DNA of 64,000 bases from Rhododendron vialii (GCF_030253575.1 NC_080559.1:7453501-7517500); one strand, 5' to 3'; shown: positions 16,024 through 26,727, numbered from the stretch's first letter. A program made the numbers and translations. Notes: a model not told the origin generated them from the sequence alone.

Positions 16024-16471
16024 ATTCATTGTCTCGAGATGTTGTTGAATTGAGACATAATTGCCAGTTTGAATAACTGTTTCCAGTTTCTTTTTCCATC
16101 TTTGAGTACTGTTTCCGGGCCAACTACTTGGTCTATCATTGAGTGCTGTTTAACCCAGAAACTTTGACAAACTGAAATTTTCAAATTGAGCTGTCTTGAG
16201 TGTACGAGATCCCAGATTGAGTTTGTAAAATTTAGCTCAGGTGCTTAAAGATTGTGCAATCCTTAGTGGTATTCCGTTTGGGCTAATCGTCTTTATGTTG
16301 TAGCAATTAACTGTTCATAAGATAGTGCAATTATCTTCAGTTCTGGATGTCAAGGACCTTTCTTCTTCATCAGCCCCTTCATCATCAATTGTATAAGAGG
16401 TAAGTAGCTTATTGCTAAAACTTCATTCCATTAATTCGTTTCAAGAATTGGATGTGTATTGTAAGATAGCG
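16024..16471 (+). other. 3' flank of the F-box gene
   Basis: This T-rich sequence probably holds the 3' untranslated region. I see no further coding exon. Confidence 0.4.
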
Positions 16472-16602
16472 TGTTAGTCCCACATTATTTAGTTGAGTAA
16501 TGAAACACGACGTTCCATAATATAGATAAACAGTATTGTGTGTCTAGGGTTGATCAACACCCTAAACACTTTTCCTTTCCCAAACAACATGGTATCAGAG
16601 CC
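16472..16602 (+). mobile_element. Short copia/TRIM-type LTR plus primer site
   Basis: The sequence runs from TGTTAG with tcccacatt near the start to caaacaaca at 16589, about 118 bp, and is followed directly by tggtatcagagcc (16590-16602), the initiator-Met primer site. This is the left end of a small LTR element. No matching 3' LTR was found nearby, so it is truncated. Similar LTRs are at 24426 and 45925. Confidence 0.8.
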
Positions 16603-17037
16603 TCCCTTACCCTAATGTCACATTACTGTATGTTTAGATAGCATATTTTGGAGCGTAGCGTTAAAATGGGGTTCAGTGGTTTTGGAGTTCGTGTCGTTTT
16701 AAGTGACAGTAATGGTATGTCTTCTAAGTGACAGTAATGGTATTTCAATGGAGAATATGATACGTTGCGAAAGGAATTTTTGGAAGGTGGATAGGGAAAA
16801 AAGAACAAGAAGTCTGTATGTACCAGTGTATGGATTTGATGGTGACAACTGTTATCTCTGGGAGACAAAGGACATGTGACTATTGAGGCCTGTATGTATC
16901 AGTGTATCATTTTTTGTGTGTGGTATTTTTGTAGTTCTTTTGCAGCAATATCATAGATATTATGTTTATGAACTTTATATAATTCCCAAAAAGTGAACTA
17001 GTGGTCATGGAAGTACTGCCTTCTGATTGGTTTTTAG

Positions 17038-18095
17038 TAGAGGTGGCAAATGGGCGGATTGAAATGGGTCGTGGGTTGAATATGAGCGGGTTGAATACGG
17101 GTCAATATTAGTCGGTTTGATACAGGTCGGGTCAAATATGGGTCGATCCATACCCAAACCCGACCCGTTTACCTCCTTTCATGCCCCTTTTCAATATAAA
17201 ACGAAGTCGTTTCACTTTGGCTAACTGGCTATCAATATGTCTTCGTTTGGGGGAGTGGTGGTGGCATTGAGGGTTTGAAAGTGTTTTTGTTGATGTCAAT
17301 AGTCGAGGGGGGTTCTTGTTGGTTAATGTTGGGGAAGAAGACTAGGAAAAAGCTCTGTCCCCAACTATCATTGTTGTTGTCTCTCTTGCCTTTTGCTGTG
17401 AACGCCATCTCTCTCTCCCTCTCTAATTAGCTCTTTGTTGATGTCAATGGTTGGTGGTTTTTGGTGTAGTGGAGGGAAGGGGATGGTGTTGTGCACATCC
17501 GGACCGTCCAAATTGCACGGTGGTGCTGTAAACTGTCCAATCGTCTCGGCAATAGAGTTTTTTTTTTCTGGAGTGAGGGATTTTGTTTGGGGTTTTCTTT
17601 TTCTGTTTTGTGATCCCCTTTTGGAATTTTCCTTCCCTTTTTCTGAACTGAATGGATGCATTACGGAGTACTACTGTGTAGGAAGGAGAGGAGAGAGCTG
17701 GAGTGTACTTAAGTTGTCAAGAGGAAAATGGTTCAGTGTTGCACGCGCATGTGAGCTGAGAGAGAGGAACCAAACATCTGAGGAACAAGAGGGCTGGGAG
17801 TGCTAACTCACGACGTGTCCCAATACATCAACAATTGCATTGTGATGCGAGGCTTTGACCGTGTGACAACTTAACCCAATTTTCCACCTGCTCATGCTTG
17901 CAAACTGTTTATCGCAGAGGCCGGTAGGGAGTAAAAAATGGGCCAGTGGGTCTTTCAATTTCAGCTCATATTGAACCCATTTTCAACCCATCTAATTCAA
18001 TCCATATCAACTCATTATATAATATGGGCGGATTGGGTTGAGTTATAAGTGAGTGGATATGGGTTAAAAAATGTGGGTTGGGATTGCCACCTCTA
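17038..18095. mobile_element. Non-autonomous hAT transposon, 1058 bp
   Basis: Terminal inverted repeats TAGAGGTGGCAA and TTGCCACCTCTA are perfect over 12 bp. The element is flanked by a perfect 8-bp target duplication gtttttag (17030-17037 and 18096-18103), which is diagnostic of hAT. Subterminal regions carry many GGGT/ACCC motifs typical of hAT ends. The interior shows no transposase. An open frame at 17435-17806 resembles nothing I know. Related termini occur at 57726-57910 and 59545-59688. Confidence 0.92.
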
Positions 18096-18187
18096 GTTTT
18101 TAGTTTTGCCGTGTTTTGCAATGTCTACAAGGAGTTTCCTTTGTTGCATTATTTGTGAAGTTTTAATATGATGTGAATGTTTGTCTC

Positions 18188-18462
18188 TATTGTGCATACC
18201 GATGCTTTGAACTATCAATGAAGTAAGCATGATAATGTGCACATAAATTGAATTGGGTCTCTAGGCCTGCCCTCTTTGATGTCATTCGGCTTTAATTTGG
18301 AGGCATGGTTTCGCAGCAAAACAGGTATACGGGGGCCACTGTTTCAGTGGTATTTTGAGAGCGGCAATTTTGTGCATATTGCCTAAGGTTAGGTTTGTCT
18401 CCAATCCTCCCCCACCCATACCCCCATTGATTGGGGACTACATGGGTTCTGTTGTTGTTGTT
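18188..18462 (+). mobile_element. TTG-tailed SINE-like retroposon
   Basis: It ends in a ctgttgttgttgttg tail and is followed by gaatgtttgtctct, which also occurs just upstream (about 18175-18188), giving a target duplication of at least 14 bp. The body shares a core with 13556-13720. No pol III boxes were identified with certainty. Confidence 0.65.
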
Positions 18463-18643
18463 GAATGTTTGTCTCTGCTGCATATATGTCTAATCCAGTT
18501 ATCATAGAAGCCTTATTTCCAAAGGAAAGTAGGAATCCATCTCTCAAAGTAGAAATGCAAAATTAGATTATATAGTGAAGTTTATCTATACATTTACTAT
18601 CTTTAATTCGAGTTCATCTGATGCTACTCTATCTTTCCGGCAG

Positions 18644-18721
18644 GAACTACCATAGAAGGAATTTTGAGACAGGCTGCAGATGTCGAGGAGGTTGATAGAA
18701 AAGTTCAAGAACATGAACAAG
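18644..18721 (+). pseudogene. Orphan exon of a PH-RhoGAP (REN1/PHGAP-like) gene
   Basis: The translation EGILRQAADVEEVDRK then VQEHEQG is a close match to my memory of the start of the RhoGAP domain in plant PH-domain RhoGAPs, which switch off ROP GTPases at the plasma membrane. The segment is open, preceded by a good acceptor (ttccggcag) and followed by a GT. No neighbouring RhoGAP exon is visible within several kb on either side, so it is a gene fragment, perhaps moved by a transposon. Family assignment rests on recall of the motif. Confidence 0.72.
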
Positions 18722-18799
18722 GTTACTCACAAAAAAAGAAGTCGTCGTCGTCTGTATGTACCGGTGTGAATCTATGACTGTTTGCTCACAATTTGCTGT

Positions 18800-19422
18800 C
18801 CTTGCTCCGGCCATTTGGAATGATAGGAACGCATTGGTGTTTTCTAACAAAGTGGCGGAGTCAGCCAGGGTCGTGGAGAAGGCTTATGACATTCTATCTG
18901 AGTACCAAGATGCTGTGGAAGTGGTTAAATGAACACCTCCTCCAATGGGAGTTTACAAGGTAAATGTGGATGTTCGCTGAGATCCTAACCGCAAAATGGC
19001 AGGAGTTGGGGTGGTTATCAGAGATTGGTGGGGCAATCTCATTGCTGCGTGTTCTCAGAAAGTGCAGTATAACCCTTCACCAGTTATTCAAGCTTTTGCA
19101 GCTCGTAAAGGTTGTCTCTTGGCTGGAGAGCTTAATCTGGGCAGCATTATGGAAAGTGACTCTTTGCAAATCATTAAAGCTTTGAACAAAACCAGGGAGA
19201 AAATCTGACAAATATTGGTAATGTGGTTATGGATTGCAAAAGCCTACTCCGTAGTTTTTATTTTATCTTGTGCTGTCATGTTAAAAGAACAGGAAATGCT
19301 TGTGCCCATTCTTTTGCCAAGCATGCATTGAACATTCCTGTTGGCCTGGCCCTGACTGGACCTCCTCTTTGCTTTTTGCTGATGTACTTTCTGATTCCAT
19401 CAAATGAATTGTTTTTCCCATA
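18800..19422 (+). pseudogene. RNase H-domain (RVT_3) retro-pseudogene with A-tail
   Basis: One frame reads AIWNDRNALVF, then two stops, then VYKVNVDV, MAGVGVVIRDWWGNLIAA and MESDSLQIIKAL. After a frame change come MDCKSLLRSF and VKRTGNACAHSFAKHAL. This is the plant RNase H-like domain common in non-LTR-derived sequences and putative ribonuclease H proteins. It ends with an A run at about 19422-19430, as expected of a retroposed copy. Stops and a frameshift make it non-functional. Confidence 0.85.
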
Positions 19423-19430
19423 AAAAAAGA

Positions 19431-19993
19431 AAGTGTGCCTTTTTTCTGATGTTATTCCTGGAATTATTGCTCTTTGAAAATTTTGAATTTTATTTCGATA
19501 GACTCGAATTGGTCGGACTAATTGTGAGCAGATGTAGTTATCAGCATAGAATTTGGTAATCCACCATAAAATAGTGCATAGATTATTGATACATCTGTCG
19601 GGTATTGTATAGAGGTTTATGAACAATATTGTTTGTCTGGTAATTTGTAGATTGGTTGTCCAACACGACGACATATATGTAATCTCTTTATGGTCAACTA
19701 TCAAATCCAAACATAAAAAACAACGATGATCCACGATCCACGACGTAGATTTGTAATCCAATTCCGTATCTCATATCAAACAACCCCTAAAGGTAATTCC
19801 AAACACACTAAGAAAGGCAATCCCTCCAATTGCGGGAACACACAGAAGTCGCGGACATTCAAACAGAATCATAAACAATAATACTCCATACTGATGTTTT
19901 TCCTTCACCTGTTTTCATCTTATAACCAAAACAAAAACAAAAAACAAAAAAACCCAACAATTCGGCCATAATTTGTTTCTCGTGCGAGAGAGT
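19431..19993. other. Intergenic / 3' flank of the LRR gene
   Basis: No feature was recognised. The region next to 19990 probably holds the 3' untranslated sequence of the minus-strand LRR gene. Confidence 0.4.
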
Positions 19994-21563
19994 CTAGGCA
20001 ACTCGTTTAGCAAAGTCTTCAACTTGTTCCCAGAGGAATTTTGTGTCATCCAACACCTCCTCACCTTGACCAAGTTCAACGTCTAGTTGTTGCATAGTGC
20101 GCAACTGTCGTGCCTCTTCTGCAGTTAGGTTGGTGTAGATTACTTTTCTGACCCTTCTTGCCCAAGTGCTGAAATTGCAGCCCTGGTGAGTTCTCTCCCC
20201 ATTCTTATATTGAAACTGTAAAACAACAAAGTTCTTATCCGTTAATGATAGTAAAACTAATTACTCCGTATATAGATAGAAATTATCGTCAAAATTAAAT
20301 GCCTTTTCGTACCTGTAACAATTTGTAGATATTTTGGGCACCGGACTTAATGTATAACCTCTCTAGGTGTGGAAACCTATTAAGTAAAGCTCCCAGTATG
20401 TTCCCAAAGGCTTCCTCTTCATAAGTAGATATCACCGTGATTCTTAATTCTTTGAGATTGCACAGTGCACCTTCTTCACCTCGTGCGACTAAATTCTGCA
20501 TTTGAAAAAGTGTTTAGTTTTTTGTACAATGCCACAATGGTTTAACAGTTCAAATAAAAAGGAGGGGAGGCAGTAATAAATCAACAACTATGGAAAATGG
20601 AAAATTACAGTCAGTATAGTCTAGTAGCGGTAAGCAGGAAATTCAAATACCGCATCAGAGTAGGTGAGCAAGTTTAGACTTTGGACTTCATTGAACAGCC
20701 ACGAAAACCGGAACGTATTCCATGTATCAACCCAATTCGAGACAAGTTTTTCTTCAACAATGCAAAAGCTCACCATCGAGTTTCTTTTGAAGAGAACTAA
20801 TAGTTTATCGAGTCCTATTTGCTCCTCTAGTCTCTTCAATCTCACCAGACCAAACCTCTTCAATCTCGGACAAAATAAGAAGCTCGACAGGTCTGTGTCC
20901 ATAAATTCATAGCCCACGAGACATATGTCTTCAACTGTGTTGCGGATCTCAGAATTTTCCGGGTAGATATCGACATCAAATGTTGCATCAAACTCTGCAT
21001 CTAACTCTTCTTCCGCGGTCATTTTCTTCCTACGTACCATGCGCTCGAATGCAAGGTTACCAGGCATTAGGTCATCAAAGATATCTACCCCTAATTGAGA
21101 GCTCACGATCAATGTCTCAACCATGGGCAATTTTATATAAAGAAACCTGAGACCGAGGCAAAAGTCGATCTTGAGAGTCTTGATTGTTTTGCTTGATACA
21201 AACAAAGATGTATCCGACAAAGGACAGTGACTTAAACTTAATTCCTCAAGATGAGAACAAGTGCGAGTCAACCTCCTGATCATAGCAACCTCTAGTCCAG
21301 TAGTTTGATTGAAACAAACTTTTTTCAAGTTCCTAAAATCGCACTGCGATGTGCCGATTGGGGTTGCGTAGCTCATAAATGAAGAAGCGGCCTGACAAAA
21401 AGAATAGCTAATTTGAGTAAAGATACAGAATAATTAATAAATGCAGCCGCAACTGAATGAATAAGAAGGCAAAGCCAATATAACAACCCTTTTAAAGGTA
21501 AAGCCGAAACAACAAATTTACCTCAGAACACATCTCGGACCAACTATCTCTTATATCTTGCTC
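19994..21563 (-). CDS. LRR protein (F-box/LRR-like), 5' end unresolved
   Basis: Exons read 3' to 5' on the plus strand are 19994-20215, 20313-20495, 20651-21391 and probably 21522-21563, all joined in phase 0 at GT-AG sites, for about 395 residues. The long exon has leucine-rich segments (CSHLEELSLSHC, TIKTLKIDFCLGLRFL, CPRLKRFGLVRL), and the next exon repeats the pattern (LCNLKELRIT, FPHLERLYI). This matches the LRR half of plant F-box/LRR proteins, but no F-box is visible. The C-terminal exon is polar and ends with WEQVEDFAKRVA. The 14-residue first exon (ends SEMCSE) has an acceptor only about 10 bases before the stop codon of the neighbouring minus-strand gene. The true start may be in that exon, or the two models may be splice forms of one locus. 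Confidence 0.75.
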
Positions 21564-22759
21564 CTGGAATTAGGAACTACGTCCAAATTTTCAAGTTGAG
21601 GGATGCCAACCGTAACTCTTTCAGTACTGCCACTAACAGTAATATATGGACGCTCCGATTCATTTTTCCATTCGATCGGATCAAAGTGTAGGCCATAATC
21701 TGGATCCATCCATGTTGGTGTCGATGCACGGTAATGGCCATTTCTAAGCTGGAATTTCTTTATGAACTTGTCGTGTGTTGAATTGGGCTTGTTCTGCAAC
21801 AAACACACAGGGCACAATGTTAGTGAAAACGTGGTTGTTAAAGAAAACTACTTTTCAATTCAAACTTCTTAACTTGTAGTACATTTATACACTTTTCAGA
21901 GCAACATTCCATACCCAGAAAAATTCAAAGAAATTTTTGCACGAAAAATCTGTCTGTTCCTTAAGTCAATCTAATTTACGTACTACTTACCATCAAGGAA
22001 ATCCACTCGTTGTTGGTTTCACTTAGGTCTACCGGGCCGCTTAGAGACAACGAGCTTTCCAATCGAAATTCTCCCATTAATTCTGCTCTCATCACAGCGG
22101 TACCCGTCTTGTACGACGGCAACGCCAACGGCACCCAATCATGACTTTGGTTACGATCTCTTCTTCCCCATATCCTGCCCCTATGCAAACATGGCTTTCC
22201 TGAGTTTCCTCTGTTTTCTTTACAGTTGCACTGAAAATTTATATTGAAAAAAAGAAAGAAACAGAGAGTTAAGCAGTTTTCCCTCGTTGAAAAACAGTAA
22301 AACGAGGACTAAATTTCAGACAGGGACCTAATTACGATGAACCGATACTTACATGGATCACAATTGGATTGTCATCTTTCTTCAACTGCACATCTTGAGA
22401 CTTCTTACAGTGATTGCATTGTGCCTAAATCACATACAATGTGCAAAAATTAATTCAAATTGAGCCTAATACGAACAAAAAGTCGGCCGAATATGAACAA
22501 GAAGTCGTCTAAAGAATGTAAACGTTGTCGATACAGGATCAAATAATCTTAATTTGGAGTTGTAAACTTAGTTACGTACGTAGACACGCAAAGAATTACT
22601 TACCTTGACACCAAAACTAAGGGCTTGATCGTTCCAACCATTCACTGGTTCAAGCCCTCCGTGAAAACCGTGACTCAAATCGACTTTCAAAAGGATATGG
22701 TAAGGAGTACTACTCGTGTTACGTGATGATGATGATGATGATGATGATGAATAATTCAT
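21551..22759 (-). CDS. Unrecognised Cys-containing protein, four exons, ~236 aa
   Basis: Exons are 22604-22759, 22353-22424, 21991-22230 and 21551-21793, all phase 0 with GT-AG junctions, giving 52, 24, 80 and 80 residues. The protein starts MNY followed by nine serines, coded mainly by a TCA/TCT microsatellite. It then has a CNHCKKSQ pair, a CNCKENRG..PC group (possible zinc-binding Cys cluster spanning exons 2 and 3), a Trp- and Arg-rich WGRRDRNQSHDW segment, and a C-terminal half rich in DPDYGL, DPIEW and SGSTERV. I do not recognise the family. Clean splicing and no stops argue that it is real. A TATA-like box about 100 bp upstream fits. The stop codon (21551-21553) falls inside the region used as the first exon of the LRR model, so one locus with two endings is possible. 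Confidence 0.72.
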
Positions 22760-22862
22760 TGAATTATGTGGGTATACACACCAATGTGAATGCTAGAGAT
22801 CGAGAGAATTCTTGATAGGAAGCTACAGAAGAGAGAATGATGACGAATCAAGTCACGTCACG

Positions 22863-22876
22863 TATATTATATATAG
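22863..22876 (-). promoter_or_regulatory. TATA box of the Cys-containing gene
   Basis: On the minus strand ctatatataata lies about 105 bp upstream of the ATG at 22759, which would leave a leader of roughly 75 nt. Confidence 0.5.
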
Positions 22877-23051
22877 TTTTGCATGTTTCCTTTTCTTTCT
22901 TTCTTTTTTTTTTTTGTGATATCATGGGTTTCCTTTTCTTGTTTTCTATTCTTTCTTCTCTTTTTAATTCCTTGGGGCTTAAGATTCAACTAAAAACATT
23001 ATTTGACCGTTATTATGACAGGAGTATTAATTTCGAATTCCTCGATTCTAA

Positions 23052-23098
23052 CTGTTAAGGAAACTGCGGATCAAAAAAAAAAAACTGTTAAGGAAACT
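23052..23098 (+). mobile_element. Stub retroposon: 19-bp A-tailed insert between 14-bp repeats
   Basis: gcggatc plus 12 A (23066-23084) is flanked by perfect copies of ctgttaaggaaact (23052-23065 and 23085-23098). Same structure as 415-462 but with a different target and tip sequence, so an independent event. Confidence 0.72.
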
Positions 23099-23362
23099 AA
23101 TTAAGCAGCCGACGTCACTACTATTACCGTGAGATCGAATTTAGTTAAAAAATAAGATGACCTTTTTGTCCTTCCTATTTGAAAGAAAAACTCCCATGCC
23201 AACGCTTCTCACTCTCTCTCCTGCACCTGAACTTGGAAACAAGCCACCGCTAATACAAAACGGCACCCTTTTGGTTCAAGGCCAGAGGCCCCATTGGCTT
23301 CCTTCCTTCCTTCCTTGTTTGGTGCTGAATAAATGGGCATATATGGTTTTATAGGGCTAATT

Positions 23363-23590
23363 CCGGATCCCACGGAGATGATTCAAACCGTAAATTATTC
23401 TTAAAATATTTTTTATGGGTTTCTGAAAAAATTAACTCAATCTGATATTGATAGACTGTTTCAGAATTCGTAGGGCGCCCTACAAATTCTGAAACTATCT
23501 CTACCGATATCGGATTGAGCTAAATTTTTTTTTCAAGAACTCAAAAAAAATATTTTAAGAATAATTTGTCGTTTGAATCATCTTTAAATG
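23363..23590. mobile_element. Foldback MITE with ~105-bp arms
   Basis: The left arm (gattcaaaccgtaaatt ... cagaattcgtagggc) is mirrored by the right arm (gccctacaaattctgaa ... gtttgaatcat). The arms meet at ggcgcc with almost no spacer. The outer end resembles ggcctattacaggtc. Confidence 0.85.
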
Positions 23591-23689
23591 ACCTGTAATA
23601 GGCCCCACAAAAATCAAAAAATCCAAAGCAATGTACTCCCTATTTGGTACCCATTAAATGGGCAATGATTTTTTTTTGAATTTGGCGGG

Positions 23690-23935
23690 GCTCATTACAG
23701 GTCCAACAAAGATAATTCAAATCACAAGTTATTTTTAAAATATTTTTTTATGGATTCCTGAAAAAAAATTAACTCAATTTGATATCGACAATGGCTGTTT
23801 CAGAATTTGTAAGCCCTACAAATGCTGAAAAAACCCTTACGAATATGAGACTGAACTATTTTTTTACAAGAATCCATAAGAATTTTAAGAATAAATTGCG
23901 GTTTGAATCATTTTTGTGGGACCTGAAATGGGTAC
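23690..23935. mobile_element. Second foldback MITE of the same family
   Basis: It is about 100 bp beyond the first, with the same arm motifs (gataattcaaatc ... gcggtttgaatcat) and the same central sequence (agccctacaaatgctg) but more mutations. Two copies side by side suggest either tandem duplication or target preference for related ends. Confidence 0.8.
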
Positions 23936-24425
23936 ACTTCTATCCGTCATACTTCCGTAGAACCCGACTTTGAAACAAAATTTCCATCTGGCGAAGTTGC
24001 ACTTCAGATTTCAGATTACAATTTTAGATACAGTTGATTTTCCACCCCCTTGCTCAGCTTCTACAGCTGCATTCAAACAATCAAGGCAATTTGTACAATC
24101 ATTACTATGACCATAAATCATAAGAGAGAGAGAGGATTCAATCAATTGGATTTACATTGCACTTCCACACATGTAATTGATGTCTTCCCCTCACGATACA
24201 ATCAGTTCAAGAAAACAACTTCTTTTTTATCACAGGAAACAACATATTAGCTCCCTGTAAATGTGACATCAGCGCCCAAGTTATTGGCATGTGTTTAGTA
24301 TTATGCACCGCCAAGGTAATATGTGGACAGGTGTTAAAGCTTGTCCCACGTTAGATGATTATGATGAATGGGAATAAATAGAGTGGGAAAATGGAGATTC
24401 AAATGAAGGACATGTGGACGAGTGG

Positions 24426-24702
24426 TGTTAGAGCTTGTCCCACATTGGTTAATTATGACCTCCAAAACTAGTATATGATCTTGGGCGGCCTCTCCACTAA
24501 TTGCCAATTGGTTTGGAAATTGATGCTTTAACATGATATCAAAGCTCGGGTTTCGGAGGCTTTTGGACAAGACTCTTTGATTGCCCCATTATTTGTGCCT
24601 TAAGTGCACCTAGTTTCGTTATGATCCAAAAGTAAGGGATCCATTGTTTAACTCTACGCGTACGGGTCAGGGGTCGCACGTGCAGGGGACTGTTAGAGCT
24701 TA
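24426..24702 (+). mobile_element. TRIM-like LTR element with truncated 3' LTR
   Basis: The LTR 24426-24533 (108 bp, TGTTAG ... TTTAACA) is followed by tgatatcaaagc, a mutated initiator-Met primer site. About 150 bp later the polypurine tract gtgcaggggac (24680-24690) precedes tgttagagctta, the first bases of a second LTR. No coding capacity fits, so this is a terminal-repeat element in miniature. A similar LTR start lies just upstream at about 24333. Confidence 0.75.
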
Positions 24703-25834
24703 CTATCAAGCACGGATACAGATACAGATACAGATACGGAATACGGATACGACACGATATGGTTATAGCGATACAACTGTGCAAATTAATAGGTGCATAT
24801 TAATTAGTAACCGGCGATTAATCGTTGTACCGAAGAAACAAATGTATATACAAACAAACTGCTTATGGACCTTACGAAATGTAACAGAGAACAAAATTTG
24901 ACAACATGATTCCCAAGTATGAAAGAAACCATCCATTTAATTGCTAAGGCATCATACAAAAATTTGAAAGTATCAACTTCCTACACGTGTATTTCTCATC
25001 TTCAAAACCTCTACTCAACAGTAAGTAAAACTTCAATGGCTACTATACCAAATCATGAAAACTCAACTCTGAGCATGTCTACATTGCTTATTCGCTCATT
25101 TTTTCTCAACAGCCAAAAATAGACCAAACAGTTGAAATCCATCGAAGTGTCTTAAGTCCAACGGTCAAGGGATACAATTCAAAAATCAATCTCTTCAAAT
25201 TAGTCCGATTTTTCATCAATGAAAAAAGCAGACATGAAAAACCCAGTGTTACGTCCAACAAGAAGACAACTAAACACACTCAAATCATCAACTTCAAAGA
25301 AACGTTTTGGAACTTCATTCGGTCTAAGGACTCTCAACTTTCTCAGGAGCCAAAATTTTCCATAACGGTCTAAACCATTAAAAGGATTTAAGTTAAAGGG
25401 ATCAAAATACAACCACCAATTTCTTTATGTTCACTCCTATTTCTCAACAACCACCCAGAAGACACAGAAATCCAAAACCATAGATACTAACCCAAAATAA
25501 TACCTCTACCTTGGTCTGTGTGTACAAAGGGACAACTACTAGTTGGAGGGAGATGTATTTCAGTTCTCCCAGTTTTTCCAAAGTCACTTTCCCACCAATT
25601 CAGTTACCCATCTCCAAACATTGAGGTTGAGCATTTTACTTTCATTTGTTTCCTCGTCTTTCTCAGCAGCCAAATAGAGGGCAACCAATCTCGAAACCCT
25701 TTGAAGGATTTAAGTCCAAGGGTTCAAATTGGACTATTAATCAAATTAAGCTTACACCCATCTCTTAGAAATCCAAAACCCTGTAAAGTAACCCAAAACT
25801 CACCAAACCCACAAACGAAATATTATACACATTA
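24703..25834. other. Intergenic, no gene recognised
   Basis: Two loosely similar stretches (about 25085-25180 and 25655-25735, both with caacagccaaa-type starts and aagtccaa motifs) may be an old duplication. The missing 3' exon(s) of the minus-strand membrane-protein gene should lie here or further left, but I could not identify them. Confidence 0.35.
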
Positions 25835-25847
25835 CACACACACACAC

Positions 25848-25937
<90 letters not shown>
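25835..25937. repeat. Compound microsatellite (CA)n(GA)n
   Basis: About seven CA units are followed by about 44 GA units with one interruption. It ends five bases before a predicted splice donor on the minus strand. Confidence 0.97.
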
Positions 25938-25939
<2 letters not shown>

Positions 25940-25941
25940 AC

Positions 25942-26245
25942 TGGGATGGAGAGTGGTCGGGGACTCGCCATAGATGGCTTTGAGCTTGGAGAGAGGGACA
26001 GCGGCGGTGTCGGGAGAAGAAGCTTCGTTGAAGAGTTGTTGCTTCCAGTCCCACATGGACTTCTTCATGGCCTTGTTGGTAACAAGGAGGGTATCTTTCT
26101 GGGACTCTAGGGCTTCGATGTCTCTCTGCTGCTTCACCGACCTCATGCTCAGCGCCACAAATGCACCCACCAACAGCACGTCGATCACCGTGTTGTTGTT
26201 TGAAGCTCTCGTCGCAGCACTCAACACTTTGCTTGCCCACTCCAT
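25942..26245 (-). CDS. Small plant membrane/coiled-coil protein, 3' exon missing
   Basis: From the ATG at 26245 the frame gives MEWASKVLSAATR, an AS/N-rich patch, a single likely transmembrane segment (NTVIDVLLVGAFVALSMRSV), then a charged helical stretch (QQRDIEALESQKD, KKSMWDWKQQLF) and PLSKLKAIYGE. About 101 residues are coded before a donor (ccca then gtaact) at 25942. The layout of one membrane helix, a short coiled coil and a conserved MWDWKQQL segment matches a small plant protein family I remember only as uncharacterised; no function is claimed. The reading frame runs on into the GA/CT microsatellite and would encode a Leu-Ser repeat, so splicing at the donor is the better model. The last exon was not found. 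Confidence 0.68.
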
Positions 26246-26395
26246 TAATATTTTGTTGGTGTTCACTAATTTCTCCAGAAAATCTCACTAGTGGGACACC
26301 AATTTCTACTAACTAAACAAAAATTTATCATCAAGCACAATAATATTAAATGAGACTTCGCAACAAGTTCTATAATGTGTGTGCTTCCAATAGTT

Positions 26396-26478
26396 CATAA
26401 ACATAAGCACAATGCTTTTAAAAGTTCCTAAAATGTACATAAACATAAGCACAATGCTTTCAAAAGTTCCTAAAAAGT
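26396..26478. repeat. Tandem ~45-bp repeat
   Basis: ataagcacaatgctttt and the following aaagttcctaaaa occur twice in succession, with a third partial aaaagttccta after them. It lies inside the proposed intron of the membrane-protein gene. Confidence 0.7.
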
Positions 26479-26727
26479 TCATACAAAAGTTCCTAGAATA
26501 ACTAAAGTGACCAAGCTAAAAAATCGTCAAAACATCAGGCCAAAGGGGGAGAAGCTTTTGAGGTACAATTATCGTACAACAAAAAACTGGCTCAATGAGA
26601 AGTTTGCTGACCTTGTCAGGTGCTGAAGGTGTTGTCAAGTGCAGCTGAACACTTCAGGCTAGTCACTTGTCACTTGTCACTTGTGGGCCTAGAATAATGC
26701 AAATGTCTGCATCAAGGTTTGTAATAC

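Noticed and set aside
17435-17806. 123-codon plus-strand open frame
   Set aside because: It lies inside a non-autonomous hAT, is low in coding signals and matches no family I know; noted only as unknown cargo.
25518-25973. 151-codon plus-strand frame with an Arg-Glu repeat
   Set aside because: The repeat is the GA microsatellite; the rest has no domain and overlaps a better minus-strand gene.
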